Assembly: GCA_012727435.1 (NCBI GenBank)
Contig: JAAYHB010000021.1
Location: 1 to 64,000, forward strand
Direction of reading: 5' to 3'
From: Clostridiales bacterium
GTDB lineage: Bacteria; Bacillota; Clostridia; Oscillospirales; CAG-272
Length of the DNA stretch: 64,000 nucleotides
Shown: positions 1 through 9,044 of the stretch, one piece after another
Layout: each line of letters starts with the position of its first letter
Position numbering within the stretch: position 1 is the stretch's first letter
Program-made: the position numbers and the translations under genes
The notes under the pieces: model-generated
What the model was told of the DNA's origin: nothing
Database searches by the model: none
What the model saw: the letters and a program-made list of their open reading frames with translations, nothing else

Positions 1-178
1 CCATATCTTGTCAAGGGTTTTTTTGAGGCTTTGTGGCCATTTTGTAAACAAATTATGAATTTTCTCTGCTATGCACAAATAAAGACTACTTGTTTTGTGC
101 CATATATACAATAATAACCATAGTAACCAGTGAGTTTTCAATACTTTCATTGATTTTAACCGATTACCTCATTTTTGC

Positions 179-207
179 TTGCAATAATCAGCCGCTTATG
201 ATAGAAT
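179..207 (+). promoter_or_regulatory. Probable promoter for the dehydrogenase gene
   Basis: A -35-like TTGCAA and a -10-like TAGAAT are separated by 17 bases, about 63 bases before the start codon. Both boxes are imperfect, so this is tentative. The rest of positions 1-178 is AT-rich and shows no convincing gene. Confidence 0.4.
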
Positions 208-270
208 TACTATTAAATTCAAGCCATAAACAGTCGGTTTTGGCTGCCAAAGCGGCATGGAGGTATGTTT

Positions 271-1380
271 ATGTCAAAAAACAATGTTGTTGACTGGACC
301 ACAATTACAAACTTTGTAATCGATGCATTTGTAGGCTACGGTGTTCCGCGTAACGACGCTATTATCTGCGCCGACGTGCTCCTTGAGAGCGACAAGCGCG
401 GCATCGAGTCGCACGGCGTCAACCGCTTCAAGCCCATCTATCTTGACAGAATCAAGGCGGGAATACAGAATCCCGTCACCAATATCACGATAATCAAAGA
501 AACCGAGACCACCGCCGTGCTCGACGCCGGCGACGGCATGGGTCAGGTGGCGGGCTATCGGGCTATGAGCATGGCTATAGAAAAGGCCAAGCGCTACGGC
601 ATGGGCGGCGTGGTGGTGCAGAATTCCTGCCACTACGGGATTGCCGGCTACTATACCTCGATGGCGACACGCGCCGGCTGTGTCGGAATCACCGGCACAA
701 ATGCCCGTCCGTCGGTTGCCCCGACCTTCGGCGTTGAGAATATGCTGGGCACCAACCCGCTGACCATCGGCCTGCCGACCGACGAGCCCTTTGACTTCAA
801 CCTCGACTGCGCGACTTCGATAGTCCAGCGCGGCAAGATTGAGTATTACGCAAGAATGGGTAAGGATACCCCCGCCGGAATGGTTATCGGGCGTGACGGC
901 AAACCCCAGACCGACTCGAAGAAAATACTCCGCGACCTGAACACCGGAGATGCGGCGCTCGCCCCGCTTGGCGGTATCGGCGAGGAGATGGCAGGCTATA
1001 AAGGTTACGGCTACGCGACGGCGGTTGAAATCCTCTCGGCGGCCTTTACCGGCGGTCCCTTCATGAAAGCCCTGTCGGGAATCGGCAAGAATGGCGAAAA
1101 AATCCCCTTCCACCTTGGCCATTTCTTCTTTGCCATCGACACCGAGCACTTCATGGGTGAGGTCATCTTCCGCAAGACAGCAGGCGATATCTGCCGCGCA
1201 CTTCGCGCCTCGGCCAAAGCCCCGGGCTGCGACCGCATCTATACCGCCGGCGAGAAGGAGTTCGAATGCCGTCTGGCACGCAAGGACGGCGTCCCGATTA
1301 ACGAATCGGTCCAGAAGGAACTGATAGCAATACGCGACGAACTCGGCCTGACACAGTACAGATTCCCGTTTGAGGACTAA
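271..1380 (+). CDS. Malate/L-lactate dehydrogenase family oxidoreductase (LDH2/MDH2 type)
   Basis: A cytosolic NAD(P)-dependent 2-hydroxyacid dehydrogenase of the LDH2/MDH2 (YlbC, YiaK, ureidoglycolate dehydrogenase) family, which interconverts 2-keto acids or imino acids with the 2-hydroxy or amino compound. The family signatures are visible: DKRGIESHGVNR near residues 41-52 (His48 the likely proton relay), SCHYGIAGYY near 120-130, and NARPSVAPTFG further on. At 369 residues it is full length. The start at 271 is chosen because GGAGG lies seven bases upstream; the ATG at 265 is only one base from it. Substrate cannot be assigned: lactate, malate, sulfolactate, ureidoglycolate and piperideine-carboxylate enzymes share this fold. 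It is transcribed alone and ends in a strong terminator. Confidence 0.88.
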   Translation: MSKNNVVDWTTITNFVIDAFVGYGVPRNDAIICADVLLESDKRGIESHGVNRFKPIYLDRIKAGIQNPVTNITIIKETETTAVLDAGDGMGQVAGYRAMSMAIEKAKRYGMGGVVVQNSCHYGIAGYYTSMATRAGCVGITGTNARPSVAPTFGVENMLGTNPLTIGLPTDEPFDFNLDCATSIVQRGKIEYYARMGKDTPAGMVIGRDGKPQTDSKKILRDLNTGDAALAPLGGIGEEMAGYKGYGYATAVEILSAAFTGGPFMKALSGIGKNGEKIPFHLGHFFFAIDTEHFMGEVIFRKTAGDICRALRASAKAPGCDRIYTAGEKEFECRLARKDGVPINESVQKELIAIRDELGLTQYRFPFED

Positions 1381-1389
1381 CAGAACAGC

Positions 1390-1420
1390 AAAAACGCAGC
1401 CGGACGGCTGCGTTTTTGTT
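1390..1420 (+). terminator. Rho-independent terminator
   Basis: AACGCAGCC pairs with GGCTGCGTT, flanked by A and T runs, ten bases after the dehydrogenase stop codon. Confidence 0.88.
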
Positions 1421-1462
1421 TGGTAAATCGTGCGGGGCTCCGCGCCGCAGAAAAAAGAAGGA

Positions 1463-1493
1463 TTGAGGGGGCAGAGCCCCCGAAGTATTTCCC
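1463..1493 (+). repeat. Partial copy (E) of the two-hairpin intergenic repeat
   Basis: Holds only the GC hairpin module GGGGGCAGAGCCCCC followed by GAAGTATTT, the same tail as the partial copy near 41.1 kb. It lies between convergent genes. Confidence 0.65.
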
Positions 1494-1494
1494 T

Positions 1495-3837
1495 TTACGG
1501 CTCCTCGCGGTAGGTGCGGCGGTGGCGGATGACAGTATATGCGATAAAGCCTCCGGCGGCAACTACGACCGATATAATTGAGATCGCCGCTCCCGGCCAG
1601 AAGCCGGCCTGCTTATCGTCTTTATCCCCGCCCGACAGTTCGTCGGGTGTGAAGCTGAACTTTGCGGTAAAGTTCATATTGCCGGTCACCGGGGTTATAT
1701 CGGGTGTCCAGCCTTCGAAGGTATAGACCCCCGTTACGGAGGTTTTTACCGGGTCCTCGGGCAGCACTATTTCGTCGCCGTAATGATACACGGCGGTATG
1801 ATAGACCGTCCCGTCGTCATTGAAGAAGGTCACGGTATAGGTTCGCAGCGCCCTCTCGAATACCGCGGTGTACACCGCATCGCCCTCGACCGGCCCGATT
1901 TCCTTATCCCAACCTGAAAATACATATTCGTACATCAGGTCCGGGCTCTTGGCGGGGGTGTTCTCCGGCGGGGTGATTGTGTCTCCGTAATGGGCGGTTA
2001 GCTCTGAAATTACATACCCGTCGCCGTCGACGAAGGAAATTTTGTAATTTATGTAAACGCAGTCAAACAGCGCGGTATAGACCGTGTCGCCCGTAACCTC
2101 GGTAATTGCCTTGTCCCAGTGCGAAAAGACATACGTAAAGGTCTTGTCTGCCGCCTTTTTAGGAATCTCGCCGGGCGGGGTCACGGTCGCCCCGTACTCG
2201 TACTCACCGCTCTGTATTATTTTGCCGTCGCCGTCGACAAAGCTCACCCTGTAGAGCGCTATACCCTCGGTAAATACCGCGGTGTATGAAGCGTTGCCGG
2301 TGACGGTCCCGGCCACCTCGGAATCCCAGCCGACAAAGGTATATGAATACTTTCCCTCACGGAAACTCTGCACCTCGGGCATCTCGACCGGCTCGCCGTA
2401 ATGGTAGGTCTTCTCGGAGATAAGCTCCCCGCCCCTGCCATAGAATTTTACCTTATATTCTATGTAGGCGGTGTCGTACACCGCATATAAATTCATGTCC
2501 TCATGCGCAAAGATTGCCGCACCCGGCTGAATGTCGGCAATACCGTCGCCATCGCTGTCCCAGCCGGCAAAGGTGTAGCTATACACCATATCGGGCGGCC
2601 TTACGAGATTCGGGGGTGTCACCTCATATCCTTTGGGGTACATGCCGCCAAGCAGCATGGTGTCGCCGTCAAAAAAGCGCAGAGTATGGGCGCCTTTTGC
2701 CCACACTGCGTAAAGCGTGGTATCGGCGTTTGTCGCAAACCGCCCGTCCGGCTGGTATTCGGCAACATCGGCATGGGGATCGGTCGACCAACCCACAAAA
2801 TGATATCCGGCTCTCTCGGGTATTTGGGTCGTCAGCATCGTATCCGTGCCGTCGGCCTTTGGCTGCGCGGGGATGACTCCCTCTCCCCCGTTCGGGTTGA
2901 AATATATTGTATATCTGGCGCTCGGCACGTATTGGGCATAGTCGAGAAAAATCCAGCCTTCACTGCCTTTGTAGTTGATTTTCCCCCACTTTCCCGAGTA
3001 GTCGAGCAGAGTCACCTTTTCACCGTAATAAAGCTGGCCGTGGATACCGTGCGAGGTTGAAGGCCCACGGCGCACGTTGAGTTCTGCGGTGTTGATAAAA
3101 TAGGTTCCGGGAAGATACCCTTGAGACATGCTGAAGTCAATAGCCCGGGAGGGGTTTGAGACATATGCCGGCACACCGTATCCCACTATGTTTGAAGCAT
3201 TCAGGTCATAATACCGCAGCCCGACATCGTGTTTCGAGGTATTGCCCTCAATCGTGTAAACATACCCGTCTTTAACGTACATTACAATGCCGACATGTGT
3301 CGCATCAAGCCCCGAGGACGGGTTGAAGAAAATCAGGTCTCCGGTCCGGGGAACATATCCGGTTGTTTTCGGTTTGTATGTAGAATTTTCTTTAAGCCAT
3401 TTTATGAGCCTGTGGCAGCTTATCTCTTTTGTCAGCACATCGGCCGGAACCCCGGTCTGGCGCACGCACCAGGTGGCAAACGAGGCGCACCAGTAGTACC
3501 CGTAGCTGTGTCCGTTGCCTTGATTATTGTCGATCTTTCCGTGAAAACGGTTGTACTCCACGAAATCGCGCATACCCGATTTATTCCCGCCTCCCATATC
3601 GGCGTCGCTGTCGCCCTCATGATAGCCGAGCTGGGTGAGCGCCACAAGTACTACATCGGTGCGCTGGTCTCCGGTCAGTTCAAGCGAGCGCAGGTTGGCG
3701 TAATACTGGCTTACAAGATATTCGTTTGAGGGAGTATGTACAGGCTCCACGGCGCCGGCCGGCAGGAGCAGTGTCAGGGCGATGGCCAGCGCCGCCACAG
3801 CGACAAAGCCTGCCGCCATATGCTTTATTTGCATCAT
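1495..3837 (-). CDS. Membrane-anchored surface protein: CHAP amidase, SH3b, six InlB/Flg_new-type repeats
   Basis: A 780-residue exported protein. A signal peptide (hydrophobic core about residues 11-29) is followed by a CHAP/NlpC-like domain at about 60-235 with nucleophile Cys117 in WCASFATW and His181 in ATHVGIVM, which suggests peptidoglycan amidase or endopeptidase activity. A bacterial SH3 domain (INTAELNVRRGPS) spans about 245-305. Six tandem repeats of 65-75 residues, each with a YxVxF strand, a YG turn and a GW(D/S) motif and ending VYTAxF, run from about 308 to 725; these are Flg_new/InlB-B beta-grasp repeats. The second contains DSDGDGIADIQPG, resembling a thrombospondin type 3 calcium loop. 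A C-terminal transmembrane segment (about 745-768) with an RHRR tail probably anchors it. Divergent from the glucosaminidase gene at 4058. Confidence 0.85.
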   Translation of the reverse strand: MMQIKHMAAGFVAVAALAIALTLLLPAGAVEPVHTPSNEYLVSQYYANLRSLELTGDQRTDVVLVALTQLGYHEGDSDADMGGGNKSGMRDFVEYNRFHGKIDNNQGNGHSYGYYWCASFATWCVRQTGVPADVLTKEISCHRLIKWLKENSTYKPKTTGYVPRTGDLIFFNPSSGLDATHVGIVMYVKDGYVYTIEGNTSKHDVGLRYYDLNASNIVGYGVPAYVSNPSRAIDFSMSQGYLPGTYFINTAELNVRRGPSTSHGIHGQLYYGEKVTLLDYSGKWGKINYKGSEGWIFLDYAQYVPSARYTIYFNPNGGEGVIPAQPKADGTDTMLTTQIPERAGYHFVGWSTDPHADVAEYQPDGRFATNADTTLYAVWAKGAHTLRFFDGDTMLLGGMYPKGYEVTPPNLVRPPDMVYSYTFAGWDSDGDGIADIQPGAAIFAHEDMNLYAVYDTAYIEYKVKFYGRGGELISEKTYHYGEPVEMPEVQSFREGKYSYTFVGWDSEVAGTVTGNASYTAVFTEGIALYRVSFVDGDGKIIQSGEYEYGATVTPPGEIPKKAADKTFTYVFSHWDKAITEVTGDTVYTALFDCVYINYKISFVDGDGYVISELTAHYGDTITPPENTPAKSPDLMYEYVFSGWDKEIGPVEGDAVYTAVFERALRTYTVTFFNDDGTVYHTAVYHYGDEIVLPEDPVKTSVTGVYTFEGWTPDITPVTGNMNFTAKFSFTPDELSGGDKDDKQAGFWPGAAISIISVVVAAGGFIAYTVIRHRRTYREEP

Positions 3838-3978
3838 TATTACGGCTTCTCCATATATTGCGATGGTTTTTTCTTAGTTATACCTACATATTGTTAAATT
3901 CAGCCGACATCCGGATTAGATTATACCATGCACCCCAATGATTTGTAAATAGTTCAAAGTAAATTTACAGGGTGTGTA

Positions 3979-4007
3979 TTGAAACCAAAATTGTCAAATG
4001 ATATAAT
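3979..4007 (+). promoter_or_regulatory. Promoter of the glucosaminidase gene
   Basis: TTGAAA and TATAAT with a 17-base spacer, 50 bases before the start codon. Confidence 0.75.
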
Positions 4008-4057
4008 AACTTGGGATATTTTATTCATGGAAACACACAAATTCAGGAAGGTTTAAA

Positions 4058-6406
4058 ATGAAAAAATCCATGCGCCTTGCCGCCCTGCTGCTCTGCGCGA
4101 TACTTGCAGGCTCCTCGGCTGTATGTTCGGGAGCCCTCTCAGGCAGCCCGGACAACGGCGGGAGCGATTATTATACATACCTTATCGGGCTCGGCTTTCC
4201 GGCTTCATATGCCGAAAAGCTCACCGACCTGCATCTTCTCCACCCGGCCTGGACCTTCGAGCCCCTTATGGTAAGCGAGCTTGAAAGTAAATACACCTGG
4301 GACTATGTCATATATATGGAGACGCAGGACGACCCGAAAAGGTCGCTTGTGTCCTCAAGTCCCGAATATTCGGCCTATCGCCACCCGACCAACACCACCC
4401 TGTACGACACCGGCTGGTATCAGGCCTCAATCGAGGCGGTCGAATACATGATGGACCCCCGGAATTTCCTTAATGAAAAGGATATTTTCCAGTTTGAGGA
4501 CCTGAGCTACAGAGACACAGTGACCCTCTCACAGGTAGAAGCCTCGCTTGCCGGGACCTTCATGGAGGGAGCATATCTTGAAAACGGCAAAACTTACGCC
4601 GAGTATTTCATGCAAGTCGGGAAGGAGCTCGGTATCAGCCCGCTGCACCTTGCCGCCCGCGCCCGGCAGGAGCAGGGCAACTATGGTACCGGCCCGCAGG
4701 TCAGCGGAAAGTGCGGCGACCGGCTCTGGTATTTTTACAGCAATCAAATCGAATATGAAGGCTCGGTCTATGTAAACGCCCCCGCAAGCGGCCACACCGA
4801 GGAGTCGCTCAGGCAGTACAACGGGCTCTACAACCTCTACAACATAGGCGCCGGCGGTACCGGCAAGTTTGAGGTTTTTCTCAACTCGATGAAAGAGGCG
4901 CAGACCGGTACCCAATCAAAAGCCGCCGAATGGGGAGGCAGCGGGGCTTGGGATACAAAGTGGAAGTCGATATACGGCGGAGCACTGAAGCTGCGCGACC
5001 GGTACATAGCCAACTACCAGAGCACACTGTATCTTCAGAAATGGAATGTCGACTGCCGCTCGAAAACCCTCTCGGGGACCTCGCGCAACTTCTGGGGCCA
5101 GTATATGCAGAATATCGGCGCTGCCCTCTCGGAGGCGCGGACTACCTATCTATCGCTTGCCGAAAACAACTGTCTTGACTGCGCGTATCATTTCCTTATT
5201 CCGGTTTACTCGGGGATGCCCGAGTCCTGCCCCGACCCTGCCGGCGGAAGCTGCCCGGCATTTGCGGCTGCGGACACAAAATACGGCTATATAACGCAGC
5301 TTGAGCAACCGGTCGCAGAAAAATCCTCCTCCGGCGGCTTCATTTCCACCACGACAATAGGCGTTCCCCGGGGAGACAGCATCGCGGTCGCGGGATGGTC
5401 TGTCCACACCTATGGACTCACAGGCTTTGAATACCGCATCGACGGGCAGGGCTGGCTGCCGATGAGCGCCTTCTACAGCCCGGCTGCCGCCGCCCTGAAC
5501 CCCGATTATGCCAGGTGCACCGCGCCCGGCTCGCTCAATTCATTTTCGGCAACAATAGAAACCGCCGGGCTGGCGGTGGGTGCGCATAAAATCGTGCTGC
5601 GCGCCAAAACCGCCTTCGACCCGGCATTGCAGCTTGCCGACAACGCCTATTACCTTTTGGCGGTGATCAATCTTGAGGTCCTTCCGCGGGATTTAAACGT
5701 CACGATAAAATCCGAGGATGGCACTTCCTCTGTTTCGGTATATCCTTACGGCAGCCGGCTGACCCTGCCTGACGGCCCGCCACTTGAGGTCGCCGACACA
5801 TATTTTGCGGGTTGGGCAGTCAATTTTGAGGCCGGGGGGCTTTTCCTGCCTGCGGGGGCCAAGGTAACCCTGACCGAGGATGTCACGCTTGAGCCAATTT
5901 ATATTGACTTGATATTGCTGGACGGCGCGGCGCTCAAAATTAACCTTGCCACCTCGCTGCGCTTTACCGCGGTAACCTCATACGACAGATACACCAGCCT
6001 TGCCGTAGCAGCCGGAAAGGGCAACATTACCTTCGGCATGATTTTCTGCAAAACAACCGACCTTGGCTCGTTGATGTTTCACCCCTCGGTGCTTGAGGCC
6101 ACAACCACTCCCTACACCCGGACATACTCTGAGGGCTGGTTCCATACCGCCGCGCGCGGCGGAGAGTATTACGGCTATTACGGGGACACACAACCAATCA
6201 CCTCCGCTGATTATACAACTTCCTTCTCGGCTGTGGCCTATGTCTCGATTAAATATTCGAACGGGGCATCGGCGCTCATCTGCACGCCATATGATGCGGC
6301 CAGAAATTCGCGCTCGGCAAAATTTGTCGCCCGCGCGGCGCTGGCCGACACAAGGGTTACATATCCTCCCGAAGCTCTTGAAATACTCGGGAAAATAGCT
6401 GAATGA
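4058..6406 (+). CDS. Secreted N-acetylglucosaminidase-type cell-wall hydrolase
   Basis: A 782-residue exported protein with a signal peptide (about 1-26). The N-terminal motif with FPASYAEKL, LHLLHPAW and F is typical of clostridial secreted glucosaminidase proteins. The catalytic region of the glucosaminidase (GH73/LytB-like) fold lies at about 185-310, with the probable acid Glu in ARARQEQGNYGTG and the conserved NGLYNLYNIGAGG motif. The middle (about 400-545) is an Ig-like, uncharacterised region, and about 548-625 resembles one InlB/Flg_new repeat with an FAGW motif. The remaining C-terminus was not recognised and no membrane anchor is seen. It probably cleaves the glycan strand of peptidoglycan. 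The start is supported by AGGAAGG upstream. It is head-to-head with the CHAP protein, and both carry related beta-repeats, so they may act together in wall remodelling (inference). Confidence 0.82.
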   Translation: MKKSMRLAALLLCAILAGSSAVCSGALSGSPDNGGSDYYTYLIGLGFPASYAEKLTDLHLLHPAWTFEPLMVSELESKYTWDYVIYMETQDDPKRSLVSSSPEYSAYRHPTNTTLYDTGWYQASIEAVEYMMDPRNFLNEKDIFQFEDLSYRDTVTLSQVEASLAGTFMEGAYLENGKTYAEYFMQVGKELGISPLHLAARARQEQGNYGTGPQVSGKCGDRLWYFYSNQIEYEGSVYVNAPASGHTEESLRQYNGLYNLYNIGAGGTGKFEVFLNSMKEAQTGTQSKAAEWGGSGAWDTKWKSIYGGALKLRDRYIANYQSTLYLQKWNVDCRSKTLSGTSRNFWGQYMQNIGAALSEARTTYLSLAENNCLDCAYHFLIPVYSGMPESCPDPAGGSCPAFAAADTKYGYITQLEQPVAEKSSSGGFISTTTIGVPRGDSIAVAGWSVHTYGLTGFEYRIDGQGWLPMSAFYSPAAAALNPDYARCTAPGSLNSFSATIETAGLAVGAHKIVLRAKTAFDPALQLADNAYYLLAVINLEVLPRDLNVTIKSEDGTSSVSVYPYGSRLTLPDGPPLEVADTYFAGWAVNFEAGGLFLPAGAKVTLTEDVTLEPIYIDLILLDGAALKINLATSLRFTAVTSYDRYTSLAVAAGKGNITFGMIFCKTTDLGSLMFHPSVLEATTTPYTRTYSEGWFHTAARGGEYYGYYGDTQPITSADYTTSFSAVAYVSIKYSNGASALICTPYDAARNSRSAKFVARAALADTRVTYPPEALEILGKIAE

Positions 6407-6407
6407 A

Positions 6408-6444
6408 ATATCCCCCGCCGGCCCCGGCGGGGGATATTTTACCG
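6408..6444 (+). terminator. Rho-independent terminator
   Basis: ATATCCCCCGCCGG pairs perfectly with its complement across a two-base loop, followed by TTTT, immediately after the glucosaminidase stop codon. Confidence 0.88.
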
Positions 6445-6450
6445 CTTTCA

Positions 6451-6537
6451 TTCGGGGGCTCTGCCCCCGGACCCCCGCTCAAGGAACTTTTTTGTATAAA
6501 AGTTCCTTGAGAATCCTTAAAAAAACTCAAAACCTTA
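6451..6537 (-). repeat. Full copy (A) of the two-hairpin intergenic repeat
   Basis: GC module CGGGGGCTCTGCCCCCG, then CCCCCGCT, then the second hairpin CTCAAGGAACTTTT...AAAAGTTCCTTGAG, then GAATCCTTAAAAAAACTCAAAACC. The same arrangement recurs across the window. It sits between convergent genes. Confidence 0.8.
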
Positions 6538-6620
6538 TAGTTATTCGAGTGAATACGAGGAATGCATGGAGTTTCCCGATGAAAACGCACGGGGCGCCAC
6601 CCTGCACCCCGACAATGCGA

Positions 6621-7991
6621 TTATAACTCCTGTGCGCTAATAACCTCACGTTTCTTTATGGTCTCCCCGAAACCGAGGCCGTAATCCTCATACTCTGCCT
6701 CGCCGGTCTGGTTGTCATAGGGGTCGGCTCGCATAAATCTCTTCGGCGGGGCGAAGGGCTGCTGAAAATCGGTGTTTGCAACCAGCCTGAAGGGGTCGAT
6801 ATTGCAGAAATAAAAGTCCCAGAGCTCCCTGTTGCCGGAGCGCAGCTCACCTGCACCGTACGAGGGGTCGCAGGAGAGCCAGCCGTAGGGCGCGACATAA
6901 AACTGCGCCCAGTCGTGGCTGCCGATTCTGTCCGGGTGAACGCAACAGCCCGACTCCCAGCGCGCCGGAATTCCGAGCCGCCGGCAGAGGGTGATGAAGG
7001 TCAGGGCCATGACCCCGCAGTCGCCGCGACCCTCAAGTATTGCAAACTCGGGTATGTTCTCGATTAATAGGTAATCGCGCATGAGCGAATATTTGACGTT
7101 TTGGGTCACCCAGTCATAAACCCGCCGGGCAAGCAGCAGCCGGTTTGTTTCATCCCCTGCAATCTCGCGCGCCAGCTCCGTGATAAGGGGAGTGAACCGG
7201 ATATGCGGGTAGAGCTCGCCGGTATAAAAATCAGGCTGCTTTTCACTGACTGCCGACGGGTCGGGTATAACATACTCGGCGCGGTTGACATAGCAGAAGC
7301 TCACGCTGTAAACCTCGCCCTTTTGGTGCAGATTTTCAATATACGCCGTTCTCTGCGCCGCATCGGATATGAAAACAGGGTGGGAGGAGGAGAGAAGCTT
7401 TATCTCCCCGCCCGGCTGAGACCGGCAGGGCGCCGGGTAGGGCAGGTGTGCCTTGATTTTCTCCCCGACCCGCTCGGCGGCTTCTGAAGGGGAAAGGCTC
7501 ATGCGCACCTCAAACCGGAAGGCCCGGTAGCCTTTTTCCTTCATTATCTTATGGTTTTCTGCCCTCTCGGGGTTTATCTGCGGCTCGGCGCCGGGGTCGC
7601 TTATGCGCATTAAATCCCTCTCATGACATTTCAGGATAGTCTCGGCCGCGCTGTTCTGAAAGACCATGCGGAAGAGCTCGCCCTGGAAAATATAATCGGT
7701 ATGTCCCCGGCGCACTATCTCACAGAGGTCCTGCGCACTGCAGGCGGGGTACTTTTTCTGAATTTTGGCGAGCAGCGTGTCAAAATCGGTTTTATAGTCT
7801 TTGAGAAGTCCTTTGGCAACCTCGCGCTCGATTATAAGCCTTTTGCGCAGGGCATGGGGAATATCTGTTGCCATGAGCTTGTCAATCTCATTAATTACGC
7901 CGCGAAAATCGCCAATGCCCTTGCAGTATCGTACGGCATAGGGAAGCTCTATTGCCAAGTGCTTTATGTCCTCTTCGTTAAATCGTATCAT
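6621..7991 (-). CDS. Transglutaminase-like cysteine protease-fold protein
   Basis: A 456-residue cytosolic-looking protein with a C-terminal transglutaminase-like domain (about 285-400). The catalytic triad is visible: Cys325 in GRGDCGVMAL, His359 in GSHDWAQFYV and Asp375 in LSCDPSYG. The N-terminal 280 residues are mostly helical and charged and were not recognised. In bacteria this fold usually serves as a peptidase or amidase rather than a cross-linking enzyme, so the substrate is unknown. No signal peptide is seen. It is transcribed alone, divergently from the D-amino acid aminotransferase gene. The ribosome site upstream is weak (GGGGTGG). Confidence 0.8.
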   Translation of the reverse strand: MIRFNEEDIKHLAIELPYAVRYCKGIGDFRGVINEIDKLMATDIPHALRKRLIIEREVAKGLLKDYKTDFDTLLAKIQKKYPACSAQDLCEIVRRGHTDYIFQGELFRMVFQNSAAETILKCHERDLMRISDPGAEPQINPERAENHKIMKEKGYRAFRFEVRMSLSPSEAAERVGEKIKAHLPYPAPCRSQPGGEIKLLSSSHPVFISDAAQRTAYIENLHQKGEVYSVSFCYVNRAEYVIPDPSAVSEKQPDFYTGELYPHIRFTPLITELAREIAGDETNRLLLARRVYDWVTQNVKYSLMRDYLLIENIPEFAILEGRGDCGVMALTFITLCRRLGIPARWESGCCVHPDRIGSHDWAQFYVAPYGWLSCDPSYGAGELRSGNRELWDFYFCNIDPFRLVANTDFQQPFAPPKRFMRADPYDNQTGEAEYEDYGLGFGETIKKREVISAQEL

Positions 7992-8020
7992 CTTGCGCCA
8001 CCCCGGTTTTTGTTAAGTCA

Positions 8021-8049
8021 AGTATAGCACATTGACTCAATATATGCAA
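8021..8049 (-). promoter_or_regulatory. Promoter of the transglutaminase-like gene
   Basis: On the minus strand, TTGCAT and TATACT with a 17-base spacer, 30 bases before the start codon. Back to back with the promoter at 8084. Confidence 0.75.
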
Positions 8050-8083
8050 TGCCGAAAATTAGTCGGCGCCGACACAAACTTTG

Positions 8084-8112
8084 TTGACACCCGCTCCTGC
8101 CGGTGCTATACT
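8084..8112 (+). promoter_or_regulatory. Promoter of the D-amino acid aminotransferase gene
   Basis: Consensus TTGACA and TATACT with a 17-base spacer. The predicted transcript starts near 8119, leaving a leader of about 80 bases before the start codon. Confidence 0.87.
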
Positions 8113-8126
8113 TATACCGATACCGT

Positions 8127-8168
8127 TTTTGCCTGCCTGAAGCGGAGGAACCGCCTGGGCGGGCAAAA
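8127..8168 (+). promoter_or_regulatory. Leader hairpin upstream of the aminotransferase gene
   Basis: TTTGCCTGCC pairs with GGCGGGCAAA (one G-U pair), enclosing an inner stem of GCGG and CCGC. No T run follows, so it is not a simple terminator. It could stabilise the message or control ribosome access; it has no match to an RNA family I recognise. Confidence 0.45.
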
Positions 8169-8198
8169 TCACAACAAAGGGAGCAAGGGATTAATATT

Positions 8199-9041
8199 AT
8201 GCAAAATCTCGGCTACTACAACGGCAGAATAGGTCTTATCGAGGAGATGACCGTCCCGATGAACGACCGCGCCTGCTGGTTCGGCGACGGGGTCTACGAC
8301 GCGACCTACTGCCGCAACTACAAAATATACATGCTGAATGAACACCTCAGCCGCTTTTATGAAAGCGCCGGGCTGCTCGGAATTATTGTCCCGCAAAAAA
8401 AAGAGGAGCTCGCAGCACTTCTCTGCGAGCTGGTAAAAAAGGTTGATTCTGACGAGCAGCTTGTCTACTGGCAGGTGACCCGCGGGACCGGAATGCGCAG
8501 CCACGCCGCCCCTCAGCCGGCGATACCCGGCAACCTCTGGATTACCCTCCGCCCCAAGAGTGTCATGAACACCTATGAAAAAGTCAGGCTCATTACCTAT
8601 CCCGACACCCGCTTTCTGCACTGCAACATCAAAACCCTAAACCTCATTCCATCGGTAATGGCCGCGACCGCAGCCGCCGCGGCAGGCTGCTACGAGGCGG
8701 TATTCCACAGGAACGGCCGCGTCACCGAATGCTCACATTCAAATGTACATATAATCAAGGACGGCGTGTTCCGCACCGCCCCGGCCGACAACTACATCCT
8801 TGCCGGGGTTGCCCGTGCGAACCTGATAAAGTTCTGCGGTCGGCTCGGTATCGAGGTAAGGGAAGAGCCCTTCACGGTCGAGCAGATGATGGCGGCAGAC
8901 GAGGTAATAGTATCGAGCGCCGGGGGCTTCTGCCTTGCCGCAGAGGAAATCAACGGCCGCCCGGTCGGCGGCCGCGCGCCCGAGCTGCTGCGGCAGCTTC
9001 AGGACATGGCTGTAAATGACTATCTAGAAAAAACAGAATAG
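8199..9041 (+). CDS. dat: D-amino acid (D-alanine) aminotransferase, PLP fold type IV
   Basis: A 280-residue cytosolic PLP enzyme that exchanges amino groups between D-amino acids and 2-keto acids, typically making D-glutamate or D-alanine for peptidoglycan. Lys145 in CNIKTLNLI is the Schiff-base lysine at the same position as in the well-studied Bacillus enzyme, and YWQVTRGTGMRSH holds the Arg and His that bind the substrate carboxylate. VTECSHSNV near the C-terminal half matches the class IV PLP-phosphate site. The family's usual length is about 280. The start at 8199 is chosen because an AAGGGA sits eight bases upstream and the protein then begins as in homologues; upstream in-frame codons lie in the promoter leader. 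A branched-chain aminotransferase is less likely given the D-type carboxylate motif. Confidence 0.87.
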   Translation: MQNLGYYNGRIGLIEEMTVPMNDRACWFGDGVYDATYCRNYKIYMLNEHLSRFYESAGLLGIIVPQKKEELAALLCELVKKVDSDEQLVYWQVTRGTGMRSHAAPQPAIPGNLWITLRPKSVMNTYEKVRLITYPDTRFLHCNIKTLNLIPSVMAATAAAAAGCYEAVFHRNGRVTECSHSNVHIIKDGVFRTAPADNYILAGVARANLIKFCGRLGIEVREEPFTVEQMMAADEVIVSSAGGFCLAAEEINGRPVGGRAPELLRQLQDMAVNDYLEKTE

Positions 9042-9044
9042 CCG

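Noticed and set aside
90..293. A 67-codon open frame at the window start
   Set aside because: AT-rich, overlaps the predicted promoter and the ribosome site of the dehydrogenase gene, and has no recognisable protein features.
1780..2960. Internal periodicity that could be taken for a CRISPR-like array
   Set aside because: It is the coding repeats of the Flg_new domains, about 200 bases apart and divergent, with no spacer-repeat pattern.
8119..8198. Signal recognition particle RNA in the dat leader
   Set aside because: A GGAGGAACC loop recalls it, but the conserved CAGG..GGAA..AGCAG core and length do not match.
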